A program made the position numbers and the translations under genes. The notes under the pieces were generated by a model. It was not told where the DNA came from, did not search any database, and worked only from the letters and a program-made list of their open reading frames with translations. Positions 40,208 to 48,633 of a DNA stretch of 50,694 nucleotides are shown here, piece after piece. Each line of letters opens with the position of its first letter. Position 1 is the first letter of the stretch. The DNA is from Tuberibacillus calidus DSM 17572 (GTDB taxonomy: Bacteria > Bacillota > Bacilli > Bacillales > Sporolactobacillaceae), in NCBI RefSeq assembly GCF_000430685.1, contig NZ_AUMM01000029.1, positions 1 to 50,694 on the forward strand, written 5' to 3'.

Positions 40208-40241
40208 GAAGGATGCTCACCGGCACCTTCCTTTTTCTTTT
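40208..40241 (+). terminator. terminator after the VOC genes
   Basis: GAAGG and CCTTC with inner TGC/GCA form the stem; CTTTTTCTTTTTCTT follows. Confidence 0.6.
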
Positions 40242-40307
40242 TCTTGGGAAGACTATAATGTAAAAATGGTAGGATTATTATTGATAAATAACGAAGGGTG
40301 AAAATGC

Positions 40308-40850
40308 GTGGGTAAATTCGATGCCGTATTTATTGACAGGGATGGAACGATTGGGGGGACCGGACATTTTATTCACCCGAAAGATTTTCAACTTTATCCC
40401 TTCAGCCGCGAAGCTTTCCAATTATTAAAGAGCCATAATATTAAAATGTTTGCTTGTACAAATCAATGGAGAATAAGCCTGGGACAGGCAACCATGGATG
40501 ATTTTTATAATGAATTTAAGTCCTTTGGATTCGACGATGCCTTCATTTGTCCGCACGGTCCCGATGACGGCTGTGATTGCCGGAAACCGAAACCGGGGCT
40601 TCTCATTGAAGCAGCGAAAAAGCATCACTTGGATTTGAAAAGGACCGTGTTTATTGGCGATGTTGGGGGAACCGATATGCTCGCGGCCGACGCCGTCGGG
40701 GCAAAAAAAATATTAGTTTTGACCGGCTGGGGGAAAACTTCTTGTCATGAATACCGCGACACTTGGGCAGACGTCGAACCGGATTACATAGCCGAAAACT
40801 TGCTCGAAGCCGTGAAGTGGATCATAAAAAATAATGGTAACAAGCGCTAA
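40308..40850 (+). CDS. HAD-superfamily IIIA phosphatase (GmhB/HisB-like)
   Basis: 180 residues. HAD motif I FIDRDGT (Asp9 and Asp11), motif II in FACTNQW, and motif III/IV with KPGLLIEAAKKH and VFIGDVGGTDMLAA. A zinc knuckle-like CPHGPDDGCDCRKPKPG sits between, as in the D,D-heptose 1,7-bisphosphate phosphatase / HisB-N group, so substrates are likely phosphorylated sugars or related small molecules. The usual NQSGI after motif II is replaced by NQWRI here. The GTG start at 40308 follows GAAGGGTG. Monocistronic, preceding the NAD(P)HX-repair gene. Confidence 0.85.
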   Translation: MGKFDAVFIDRDGTIGGTGHFIHPKDFQLYPFSREAFQLLKSHNIKMFACTNQWRISLGQATMDDFYNEFKSFGFDDAFICPHGPDDGCDCRKPKPGLLIEAAKKHHLDLKRTVFIGDVGGTDMLAADAVGAKKILVLTGWGKTSCHEYRDTWADVEPDYIAENLLEAVKWIIKNNGNKR

Positions 40851-40974
40851 TCCTCCTTGCGAACCGCAAAAGGGATGGCTTTTTTCAATAACACGTGATT
40901 ATCTTGAATTATAATTTAATTGCACAGCGGTTTGGTAAGAACGATATGATCCTGATCATTCAGGGGGGATGTTG

Positions 40975-42525
40975 ATGTACATAGCCGGACAAAAGGAAAT
41001 GCAGGAAATGGACCGCTATACCATGGAGACGCTCGGGCTACCGGGCGTTGTGTTAATGGAAAATGCCGGAGCGAAAGTTGTGGAGGAAATGGCTGCACAT
41101 TATCCTCTTGAACGGTCACGCGTTCTCGTCCTCGCTGGCGGTGGCAATAACGGCGGGGATGGGTTTGTCATCGCCCGGAGGCTCATTGATATGGGAGTTG
41201 ATGCGGCCGTTTGGCTGTTAGCCGACGAGACGCGGGTCAGAGGGGACGCCAAGATCCATTTTGATGTTTATAAGAATCGAAAACTTCCCCTCTATCATTT
41301 AAAAGACCATACGTTTGCGGAATTGGAAGTAGAAATCCGCCGCGCTGACATCATCGTTGATGCTATTTTGGGTACGGGCGTGCACGGCCCTGTCCGGGAT
41401 CCTTATGCTCAAGCGATTGCTCTAGTGAACGCGCTTGCTGAAGACAAGCCCGTCATTTCGGTGGACATCCCGTCGGGAGTGGATAACGAGACCGGAAAAG
41501 TGGAGGGCGAGGCCGTCAAAGCTTCAAGAACCATCACTTTTGTTTTCCCGAAAAAGGGCTTTTTTCTCAATGAAGGCCCGCAATATATTGGGGAATGGAA
41601 AGCCGTTGATATTTCCGTTCCGCCGGGTATTGTAAAAGAATTAGGCTTTCAGTTGCCGATATTAATGACGGAGTCTCTCGCCAAGTCATCCATACCGAAA
41701 CGGCTGTCGCATGGGCATAAAGGAACATTCGGCCATGTCCTTGTCATTGGCGGGTCAAAGCATTTTGTCGGTGCTCCTGTCTTTACAGCAAAAGCGGCGC
41801 TGAATCTCGGGGCAGGTCTTGTGACTCTCGCCGTTCCCGAAACGATGTATCCCATCGCGGCAAGTCTTAACCCTGAATCCTTATTTTTTCCTTTACCGGA
41901 AAAAGATGGCCATTTTGCGGACGAAGCGTTTGCATGCCTTAACCCGGAACTATCCAAATTTGACTGTGTGGCTATTGGACCAGGCATGGGCCGGTTTCCA
42001 AATGGCGAACGCTGGATGACATCCTTCATAAAAGATATAAAAGAAGACATACCACTTGTTGTGGATGCCGATGCGTTATATCTTTTGCGAAACGACTTGG
42101 ATTTGGTCAATGAATATTCAGGGCCTGTCATTTTTACGCCGCATCCGGGTGAAATGGCCCATTTGCTTAATAAAACGGTGAAAGAAATTGAATCGGACCG
42201 CATCGGTACGGCAACGGAATTTGCCCGGAATTACAATGTGTTTTTGCTTTTGAAAGGCCATCGCTCCGTTATTGCCGCACCCGATGGCTCGGTTTACATC
42301 AATCCGTTGGGGCACGATGCCCTCGGAAAGGGCGGCAGCGGCGATGTGCTGACGGGAATGATTGCGAGTTTTATTGCACAGGGTGCTTCGCCTCTTGACG
42401 CCCTCATTTCCGCGAGCTTTCTACATGTGAAAGCGGGGGAAGAACAAGCGAAGGTACTGTCTCATTACGGCGTGCTGCCAATGGATCTTATTGATGGAGC
42501 AAAGAGGCAGCTTATCGAGACATAG
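40975..42525 (+). CDS. nnr: bifunctional NAD(P)H-hydrate epimerase / dehydratase
   Basis: 516 residues that repair hydrated NADH and NADPH. N-terminal YjeF_N epimerase (about 1-210): GVVLMENAGAKV, VLAGGGNNGGDGFVIARRL and VDIPSGVDNETG. C-terminal ribokinase-like dehydratase (about 225-515): GTFGHVLVIGGSKHFVGAP, VDADALYLL, FTPHPGEMAHLL and LKGHRSVIAAPDG, with the nucleotide site GHDALGKGGSGDVLTGMIASF. ADP or ATP dependence is usual. Start ATG 40975 was preferred to 40969 because AGGGGGG lies too close to the latter. It is a housekeeping gene with nothing unusual. Confidence 0.93.
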   Translation: MYIAGQKEMQEMDRYTMETLGLPGVVLMENAGAKVVEEMAAHYPLERSRVLVLAGGGNNGGDGFVIARRLIDMGVDAAVWLLADETRVRGDAKIHFDVYKNRKLPLYHLKDHTFAELEVEIRRADIIVDAILGTGVHGPVRDPYAQAIALVNALAEDKPVISVDIPSGVDNETGKVEGEAVKASRTITFVFPKKGFFLNEGPQYIGEWKAVDISVPPGIVKELGFQLPILMTESLAKSSIPKRLSHGHKGTFGHVLVIGGSKHFVGAPVFTAKAALNLGAGLVTLAVPETMYPIAASLNPESLFFPLPEKDGHFADEAFACLNPELSKFDCVAIGPGMGRFPNGERWMTSFIKDIKEDIPLVVDADALYLLRNDLDLVNEYSGPVIFTPHPGEMAHLLNKTVKEIESDRIGTATEFARNYNVFLLLKGHRSVIAAPDGSVYINPLGHDALGKGGSGDVLTGMIASFIAQGASPLDALISASFLHVKAGEEQAKVLSHYGVLPMDLIDGAKRQLIET

Positions 42526-42539
42526 ATTTTTACATTATT

Positions 42540-42790
42540 AGTTTATGTTTTTCCATATTATGGAGCGTGTGCTCAATTTCGTGTCTTTCTCTGCTGAAAA
42601 ATGCGCATAAATTCGTTTCTTGCGCATTTCGATGGCCGTACTGCCATAAAAGTGCGCATATACTCCAGCATTTTACATTTTTAGTGCCTGATTTTCCATT
42701 ATCTGGGGCGTGTGCTCATTTTCGTGCTTATTCCTGCTGAGTAATGCGCATAAATGCTGTTATTGCTCATTTCTAAAGTAATTCCGCTTT
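42540..42790. repeat. inverted relatives of the 143-bp repeat
   Basis: CCATATTATGGAGCGTGTGCTCA and, about 150 bases on, CCATTATCTGGGGCGTGTGCTCATTTTCG are reverse-complement relatives of TGAGCAGACGCTCCATAATATGG in the 14.2-14.9 kb array. The intervening AATGCGCATAAATT and AAAAGTGCGCATATACTCCAG also match it. Sequence similarity is moderate, so this is an older copy of the same family. Confidence 0.7.
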
Positions 42791-42830
42791 AAATGGGACA
42801 AGGAACCTGTTCTCGCGTCCCATTTACTTA
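42791..42830. repeat. GGGACAAG hairpin element, copy A
   Basis: TAAATGGGACAAGGAACCTG followed by TTCTCGCGTCCCATTTA is a near-palindrome (AAATGGGAC / GTCCCATTT). A related copy is at 45087-45118. It overlaps the 3' end of the minus-strand gene that ends at 42824. Confidence 0.6.
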
Positions 42831-43333
42831 AATGTATAATTGTTCATTGAAACTTTGGTTCGTTTAATATTTGCAGGAAGCTTTTGAACGATAAGGTAAA
42901 AGTCTCCACTACCAAGCTTGATAGTTTTTCGGATGTCTTTATGGTTGGCGTCCGTGTTAATGATTAGATTTAAATGAGTGTCACCAGCCCTTGGCTTTTT
43001 CCCGAATATAATTGAATAGCTTTTAAATTGATCGTAGCCCTGCATCGTATCTTGATAAACGACAGATACCGGTTTACCTTCTCTTAATACCGCATACCCT
43101 ATGCCTTTCGAGCGACCTGTGAAAAGTATGGCTTCCATATTCTTATTGAATCTTACCCTTTTTTCGATCGTATTCACTTTCACTTGGTCGGCTTCACTCA
43201 GCGCGCTAAAGCGTTCAATTTTTCCTTTTAAATTGGTCGTGTTTGTCAAACCCTTAGCTTTTCCTTCATGATTAAAATACAGGAAGCCGCTGATTAAACA
43301 TATCGCGAGTAATGGAAGTAAGATTTTTCTCAT
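42824..43333 (-). CDS. exported hypothetical protein
   Basis: 169 residues with an N-terminal hydrophobic segment (about 4-20, MRKILLPLLAICLISGFLYF), so secreted or membrane anchored. The remainder mixes beta-like strands (KNMEAILFTGRSKGIGYAVLREGKPVSVVYQD, GDFYLIVQKLPANIKRTKVSMN). No lipobox, no sorting motif and no known catalytic motif. GAGGGGAATGATA precedes ATG 43333. Its base composition is AT-richer than the metabolic genes on the left, in line with recent transfer. No family recognised. Confidence 0.55.
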   Translation of the reverse strand: MRKILLPLLAICLISGFLYFNHEGKAKGLTNTTNLKGKIERFSALSEADQVKVNTIEKRVRFNKNMEAILFTGRSKGIGYAVLREGKPVSVVYQDTMQGYDQFKSYSIIFGKKPRAGDTHLNLIINTDANHKDIRKTIKLGSGDFYLIVQKLPANIKRTKVSMNNYTFK

Positions 43334-43427
43334 TATCATTCCCCTCGTATAATAAGTTTCAAATACAAAGTTGATGTCAAATTCCAGTTCATTTTTGAAC
43401 ATTGACAAGTGAATACAAAGTTTCGGA

Positions 43428-43616
43428 CATGGGCGCTTTGTTATGTTCCCGGATAATGGTCTGAAACTGTGTCAGGCAGAGGTGTTCACCCTGAATCCAA
43501 ATCTGGTTAGAAATTCCAAAAAAGTTTATACCGAGATGGACAGTACCGATAACAAGGATGCCTGGGTAATTGCAGATCGACATCACACGGTTGGATTAAT
43601 CTTACTTTGTTTTTAA
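43428..43616 (+). mobile_element. IS110-family transposase remnant
   Basis: The frame 43428-43616 reads FTLNPNLVRNSKK and DSTDNKDAWVIADR, the phrases that mark the DEDD N-terminal half of IS110-family transposases (the second acidic residue and VIAD). No start, no C-terminal half and no intact ends are left. It overlaps the 3' end of the minus-strand gene ending at 43602. The minus-strand frame 43389-43586 is its antisense shadow. Confidence 0.6.
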
Positions 43617-44573
43617 TGAAGCTGTTACATAGGAATAAGTGAATTTCGTACTATTCGTGATAGTAAATCCACCTGTTCCATCGAAATTGATTGTTGGTGA
43701 TATTTCAACCTGCGTTTCTTGATGGCTGTATTCTCCGTAGGCATCCAACCAAGTTGGTAGGCTGGATACCGGTGTAACTGTATAATACATGTATAGCTGA
43801 ATATTTGTTACATATTCATGCCCACTTGGATCGTTCTTTAAGTTCATTCTTAATGCATAGGCATCCTTGCCGTATTTCCATTTGGTACTTGAACTAGTAT
43901 AGGTCGCACTGCCTGTAGTGTTTTGACGCGTACTTGTGTTAAAAATCTTCCAAGTTTGCTTACCGTATTCACCGTGTGCAGGTCTCCATATAGCATTATT
44001 GATTCCAACACCAAGGACATCAATTTTGCGGTTTATCGGCATTTTCTTATCCCAATTCACCGAACATTTGACTCTGTATTGTTCACTTGACAGTTTAGAT
44101 ACCGTTGTAGTCATGGTTTTATACGAAGTACTTTTTGATGATGATGCAGAAAGTAATAACGGTGATTTTTGGTCATTAGCACCAATCCTTGAAAGCTCAT
44201 TATAATATTCTTCTCGAGTTAATTCCACTTCTTTTGCAGTATATGCCTGATTTGAATTTGAAGAAAACATGAGATTATCACTAGGAGAAGTAACTGTTTC
44301 AATAACTTTATAATATTTAGTGGTTTTGGAATTAATTTCACCTTTTAAATTCTTATTTAAGTCAAACTCGTCTTGACTCATATTTTTTATTTCATCTTCT
44401 GTAAAACCTAATGATTCAAGATTTTTAATTTGCTCCGAAGTTAAATTCAAAGCTGTTTTCGGATTATCAACCGGATCCTCAGTAGAACCCTTAGCGTTTG
44501 CAAAATTGCTCGGTAAAATCATGGAAAAGAATAAGATAAACAAGAAACCTGTGAAACGTATTCTCCTCTTCAT
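43602..44573 (-). CDS. secreted hypothetical protein
   Basis: 323 residues. Signal peptide to about residue 25 (KRRIRFTGFLFILFFSMILPSNFANA). A short helical segment (LTSEQIKNLESLGFTEDEIKNMSQDEF, about 40-65) that looks like a small binding motif, then a Ser/Thr/Tyr-rich beta domain (about 130-320) with KTTKYYKV, VGINNAIWRPAHGEYGKQTW, TGSATYTSSS and NIQLYMYYTVTPV. No anchor. GGGGGGA lies about 6 bases before ATG 44573. AT-rich compared with the metabolic genes around. No family recognised; toxin, adhesin or enzyme cannot be told. Confidence 0.6.
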   Translation of the reverse strand: MKRRIRFTGFLFILFFSMILPSNFANAKGSTEDPVDNPKTALNLTSEQIKNLESLGFTEDEIKNMSQDEFDLNKNLKGEINSKTTKYYKVIETVTSPSDNLMFSSNSNQAYTAKEVELTREEYYNELSRIGANDQKSPLLLSASSSKSTSYKTMTTTVSKLSSEQYRVKCSVNWDKKMPINRKIDVLGVGINNAIWRPAHGEYGKQTWKIFNTSTRQNTTGSATYTSSSTKWKYGKDAYALRMNLKNDPSGHEYVTNIQLYMYYTVTPVSSLPTWLDAYGEYSHQETQVEISPTINFDGTGGFTITNSTKFTYSYVTASLKTK

Positions 44574-45118
44574 AATAATTCCCCCCAAAGTATTTTGTAC
44601 CTCAAGAACCATTATATGGGATATACGGAAAATACGCAATATAATATTCATAATATTTAAAATTGATACTTAAGACCTATATATTTACTAGCTCTTGTCA
44701 TACTTTATACCCTAGAGCAAAGAAAAAACTTTCTAAACTGGTTAGATAACGATTGTTTTTTGTTCAGAAAAAGCTGAATGGGGACATCTGTTGTATAAAG
44801 GTTAAAGATTAACATTAATTAAATGATTTTGCCCCCGCCTTTATTGTTGACATTCGATCCTTTATTTGTTTCATAAAGACAATGAAGTTAAATGGACACT
44901 CAACTCGTTGCTTTTGGATAAGTGTTATATTATTAATGATTTTTTGGTAAATAGCAGAACCTACGGCCATCAAACATCGATAATCTTGTTGGAGGTATAA
45001 AAAATGAGGATTCCAAAAGTTTAAGTAGTGTGTATATCTTTAGTGGTTAATGCAGAGTACGCAGTATTTAATAACTACTCCATTTCTAAATGGGACAAGA
45101 AACCTGTCCCCATGTCCT
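44574..45118. other. AT-rich intergenic; broken small peptide frame
   Basis: About 540 bases without a supported gene. GGAGGTATAAAAA precedes ATG 45004, which encodes only MRIPKV before TAA; the same frame continues with a hydrophobic VVCISLVVNAEYAV to a second TAA at 45118-45120, so a small secreted-peptide gene with one stop in it is possible. Confidence 0.3.
45087..45118. repeat. GGGACAAG hairpin element, copy B
   Basis: TAAATGGGACAAGAAACCTG followed by TCCCCATGTCC matches copy A (42791-42830) in its first 20 bases with one difference. The two copies flank the AT-rich islet with the secreted proteins and the IS110 remnant. Confidence 0.55.
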
Positions 45119-45120
45119 AA

Positions 45121-45157
45121 AAAAAGAGGCCGTCACCATGATGTGACGACCTCTTTT
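45121..45157 (-). terminator. terminator of the yjlC-ndh operon
   Basis: On the minus strand AGAGGTCGTCAC and GTGACGGCCTCT form a 12-bp stem (one G-U), followed by TTTTTTT. Confidence 0.85.
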
Positions 45158-45166
45158 ATTATTCTC

Positions 45167-46348
45167 TTAGTAAGCCAGTGTCGAGAGGGCATGAATGTGT
45201 GAGAGATAGCGCAAGTTGCTTGCCCGTTTCATCAATGAGGCTGGCATGCCCAAGAGCGGTGTTTCGTTGGCGCCGATTTTAGCAACGGCGTCTCTGCGAC
45301 CCAAGCTGGCTAATGTACCAGAGTCGGTCGGGCTGAAGTTCAACATCGCTTTGTTTTCTAAGTATGCGAACAGGTTATAGCCAACGAGTTCACCCATTTG
45401 CCATGCGTTTTGCGCTGTCGGCGGGTATGGACGGCCGCCTTCAGGTGGGAAGGCCACAGCGCTGTCACCGACAACAAAGACATCCGGATGGGATGTGGAT
45501 TGTAAATGTTCATTGACAGTTGCACGGCCGCGGTCTACGGCAAGGCCGGATTGACCGACAAGTGGATGACCAGCAACGCCGCCGGTCCAAATGAAGGTAT
45601 TGGCTTCAATCTTTTGTCCGTCTTTCAATTCGATGACATTGCCTTCGACTTTTGTGACAGGCAGCCCGGTCAAAAATTCAACGCCGCGCTCTTCAAGGCT
45701 TTTTGTTGCGCGTTCAATTAAGTTGTCGGGCAATACCGGTAAAATTTTCGGGCCAGCTTCGACAAGTTTAATTTGAATGTCTTCACGGGCAATGCCGTAT
45801 TTTTTCACCCATCCAGGCATTTCATCAACGATCTCACCGACAAGTTCCACGCCGGTTAAGCCGCCGCCGCCGATGACGATGGTGGCATCCGCTTTGTTTT
45901 TGGTTTGGGCGTAGGCTTTTAAGTGGCTTTGGATATGTTGGCGAATTCGGTTGGCGTCGTCAACCGATTTTAAAACTAAGCTGTTTTCTTCAAGACCGGG
46001 AATGCCAAAGTAATTCGTCACGCTACCTAAGCCAACAACAAGGGCATCATATGTCAGCGTTGAACGGTCGGAAAGCACGACTTCTTTTTTGTCGACGTTA
46101 AAAGATTCGACTTTGGCAACTTTGATGTCAATGTCCAAGCCTTTAAACAGCTTATCCAGAGGAATGCTGACGGCTCTTTCTTCCACGTTACCCGCGGACA
46201 AGCGGTGAAGTTCGGTAATGATTTGATGTGTTGGGGTTTGGTTGACGACCGTCACATAAGCTTGGTCGCGGTCTAAGTATTTGCGCACGGTCTGTGCTGC
46301 CAAAACGCCGCCATAGCCGGCGCCAAGGATCACTATATGTTTTGACAT
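45167..46348 (-). CDS. ndh: type II NADH dehydrogenase (Ndh/YjlD)
   Basis: A 393-residue FAD enzyme at the inner face of the membrane that passes electrons from NADH to menaquinone without pumping. Seen: FAD-binding GAGYGGVLAA at 8-17, NADH-binding IVIGGGGLTGVELVGE near 155-170, the conserved VFVVGDSAVAFPPEGGRPYPPTAQNAWQMG near 285-315 and a hydrophobic C-terminus. GATGGTCGATAAACA lies upstream, with a weak ribosome-binding site, so coupling to yjlC (25 bases) seems likely. This yjlC-ndh order and the Rex box match Bacillus subtilis. Supports menaquinone-based respiration. Confidence 0.92.
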   Translation of the reverse strand: MSKHIVILGAGYGGVLAAQTVRKYLDRDQAYVTVVNQTPTHQIITELHRLSAGNVEERAVSIPLDKLFKGLDIDIKVAKVESFNVDKKEVVLSDRSTLTYDALVVGLGSVTNYFGIPGLEENSLVLKSVDDANRIRQHIQSHLKAYAQTKNKADATIVIGGGGLTGVELVGEIVDEMPGWVKKYGIAREDIQIKLVEAGPKILPVLPDNLIERATKSLEERGVEFLTGLPVTKVEGNVIELKDGQKIEANTFIWTGGVAGHPLVGQSGLAVDRGRATVNEHLQSTSHPDVFVVGDSAVAFPPEGGRPYPPTAQNAWQMGELVGYNLFAYLENKAMLNFSPTDSGTLASLGRRDAVAKIGANETPLLGMPASLMKRASNLRYLSHIHALSTLAY

Positions 46349-46373
46349 TGTTTATCGACCATCCTTATCCAAA

Positions 46374-46796
46374 TTATTGATTCTTTTCTTTTTCGTTAAT
46401 GACTTGGAGCAAGGCATTGAGAAAACGGAATAATTTTTGGGCTTGCGGGTCTTTGAGCATTCTCAAAAGGCCGAACAAACCGATGACTTCATGGCTATTT
46501 TCGGCGCGTTCTTTGGCTTCAATGACGTTCTGCGCCATTGTTTTCACGGATTCGATGACGGGGGTGGCGACTTCTTTTACCGCGCCGACCGTGTCATTTT
46601 TTAATACTTCATCGGTTGCCACCGATTGCATAAAGTCGTATGCTTTGGTTAATAAGGTCATAAGTTCGGTTAATTTCGGGAGTTGATCCACCAGTTGGTT
46701 GATGGAATCTTGAACTTCCGGTTTCAACAGTTGATCGATGACGTCATGCTTGTCAAGCGTCTGGGTTTCCGCCTGTAAAGTTTTTTCTTCTGACAT
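46374..46796 (-). CDS. yjlC: YjlC-like DUF1641 protein
   Basis: 140 residues, a helical DUF1641 protein: LTKAYDFMQSVATDEVLKNDTVGAVKEVATPVIESVKTM then GLFGLLRMLKDPQAQKLFRFLNALLQVI. Gene order yjlC-ndh as in Bacillus subtilis. AAGGAG lies about eight bases before ATG 46796; the frame's own ATG at 46814 is upstream of that site. Role unknown; probably supports the dehydrogenase. DUF1641 proteins also occur near formate dehydrogenases. Confidence 0.82.
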   Translation of the reverse strand: MSEEKTLQAETQTLDKHDVIDQLLKPEVQDSINQLVDQLPKLTELMTLLTKAYDFMQSVATDEVLKNDTVGAVKEVATPVIESVKTMAQNVIEAKERAENSHEVIGLFGLLRMLKDPQAQKLFRFLNALLQVINEKEKNQ

Positions 46797-46848
46797 ACGG
46801 ATTCTCCTTTTCAAAATTTTAAGGTGGCCACATTTTAAAAGATAGAGA

Positions 46849-46866
46849 TTGTGAAGAATTTTACAA
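46849..46866. promoter_or_regulatory. Rex operator of yjlC-ndh
   Basis: TTGTGAAGAATTTTACAA matches the Rex site TTGTGAA-N4-TTCACAA with one mismatch, 50 or so bases before yjlC. Rex senses the NADH/NAD ratio, so ndh should be induced when NADH is high. Confidence 0.78.
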
Positions 46867-47029
46867 TCATTCCCGCAAAAAGGCTATATTCCGCTTCACA
46901 CCCTTGTTCGATGTAGCCGCCGCACGTAAGGTATGGCTCACTATCTGTAAGTATACTCCTATTTTTCGTGACATACTAATGATATCTGTCAAAAAACGCA
47001 AAGTGGGAATGTTTGAAAAATAGTGTCAA

Positions 47030-47154
47030 CGGCAACCGAATCTTTACTGTTAATATGGGTATTAACGAAACGTTCTATGACCGAAAAAGCTGATTTCGCT
47101 GAAGTCAAAACACATGATGGAAAACTTGAGATCGGAACGGCCTATGAAAAATAA
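47030..47154 (+). pseudogene. possible frameshifted gene remnant
   Basis: Two frames meet here: NGNRIFTVNMGINETFYDRKS (stop at 47091) and, from ATG 47077, KADFAEVKTHDGKLEIGTAYEK (stop at 47152). They read as one protein tail broken by a one-base shift. No family recognised. The remainder of 46867-47568 shows no gene. Confidence 0.25.
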
Positions 47155-47568
47155 CGGAATACCTTCCTGTTAGAATCGGCATACACACAAACGGCCGCGC
47201 TTCAGGTTTGACCTTCCTGTAGAAAATCGTTTTCAAAAAAGAAATCCCTCTATGAATAACCATAGCACCATATCCCTCGCTCCATTATACATGAGCTACC
47301 CATGGTATTCGTATGACTGAAATCACAAATATGTTTGAAAATCAAAGGCTTTTTCTGCTGTTTCTCAGTTTAATTCCCTATTCGAAAATATATTAAAAAA
47401 AGTGGAAGATGAATCCATTTACCACTAAGTATCGCGCGGGTCAAAGAGCATACAAGCTTTTGTTACAATTTACTAAGGAACATAGGGTGTTAAGAAAAAC
47501 ATGTACATGAAGGATTAAATCCTGCCAAGGTTTAAAATTGGGATCACAAAAAGAAATTTTTTTTGCCC

Positions 47569-47599
47569 TTGACCTTTACGTTACGTTAAGGTGTATGGT
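47569..47599 (+). promoter_or_regulatory. MerR-type autoregulated promoter with 19-bp spacer
   Basis: TTGACC (47569-47574), 19 bp, TATGGT (47594-47599). Within the spacer lies the dyad ACCTTTACG-TTA-CGTTAAGGT (one mismatch per arm). A long 19-bp spacer with a central dyad is the signature of MerR-family activated promoters, and the gene just downstream is of this family. Confidence 0.75.
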
Positions 47600-47622
47600 C
47601 GAGTTACGAGGAGGAAAACGTG

Positions 47623-48386
47623 ATGGAGTACACCGTCCAGAAACTTGCCAAACTGTCAGGGTGAGTCCCCGAACCCTTAGATATTACGACGAAATCGGAC
47701 TCCTTAAGCCGGTAAGGATCAATTCGTCAGGATATCGCATTTATGGCCCGAGGGAAGTCGATCGGCTTCAACAAATCATTTTTTACAAGGAATTGGGCAT
47801 CGGTTTGGAAGTCATTAAGAAAATCATGTCATCGGATACTTTCAATGAGATCGAAGCGCTGAAAGACCATCGCCAAAAACTCCTCGAAAAACGGCGTCAA
47901 ATCGATTTGCTTTTGTTAAATGTGGAAAAGACGATTGCCGCCAAGACAGGAGGTCAAGAGATGTCTGACGAAGAAAAATTTGAGGCTTTTAAGGAAAAGC
48001 TCATTAACGAAAATGAAGCGCGTTACGGAAAGGAAATTCGGGAAAAATACGGGGATGATGTCGTTGATCGTTCCAATGCCAACTTTAAAAACATGTCTAG
48101 GGAAGACTATGAAAAGGTGACCCGCCTGGATAAGGAGATTAAGGAAACGCTAGCTGCGGCGTTTGCTGAAGGAGACCCTAGCGGCGATCTCGCTCAAAAA
48201 GCAGCCGATTTGCACAGGCAGTGGCTCACGTTTTTTTGGAACGATTATAGCAAAGAAGCTCACGCCAGACTGGCCGATATGTATGTCGAAGATGAAAGGT
48301 TTAAAGCCTATTACGACGAAGGCCGGCCAGGGACAACCGAGTTTTTCAGAGATGCCATACACATTTATACTGGCATGAAAGGTTAA
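47623..48386 (+). pseudogene. MerR-TipAS transcription regulator with a one-base frameshift
   Basis: The first frame from ATG 47623 (after GAGGAGGAAAACGTG) reads MEYTVQKLAKLSG and stops at once; one base is missing in GGG at 47659-47661. After that the frame reads VSPRTLRYYDEIGLLKPVRINSSGYRIYGPREVDRLQQIIFYKELGIGLEVIKKIM, the MerR helix-turn-helix, then a linker helix and the TipAS-like drug-recognising domain (about 120-255, ending GRPGTTEFFRDAIHIYTGMKG). So the gene would be a 254-residue TipA/Mta-like regulator of multidrug response, normal in length, were a fourth G restored. Either a real inactivating mutation or an assembly error in a G run. Confidence 0.8.
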
Positions 48387-48407
48387 CGCACGTTTCATCT
48401 CCCAAAT

Positions 48408-48430
48408 CCGCCTGTTGGACCAACAGGCGG
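48408..48430. repeat. perfect hairpin after the MerR gene
   Basis: CCGCCTGTT and AACAGGCGG flank a 5-base loop, without a T-run. It may stabilise the mRNA 3' end. Confidence 0.5.
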
Positions 48431-48452
48431 GGTATAAAGGATTCACAAAAAC

Positions 48453-48500
48453 GCTGCCTCACAAGCCTGTATGATTGGGCTGTGCGAGGCAGCTTTTTTT
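48453..48500 (+). terminator. terminator
   Basis: GCTGCCTC and GAGGCAGC form the outer stem with an inner ACAAGCC/GGGCTGT stem; TTTTTTT follows. It ends the MerR transcript. The rest of the intergenic stretch to 48633 shows nothing else. Confidence 0.7.
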
Positions 48501-48633
48501 ACAAGTGGATGACTAATGTACTCGGTGCTGGAATGGTGTTGAAAGGAAGGTATTTGGACACAATCTTACTTTGCTGAATAACATTGATAAACAGTTAAAA
48601 GAGGTTGATCACAAGGACCAACCTCTCCCATGA

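Noticed and set aside
43389-43586. 65-codon minus-strand frame
   Set aside because: It is the antisense of the IS110 remnant, which reads far better on the plus strand.
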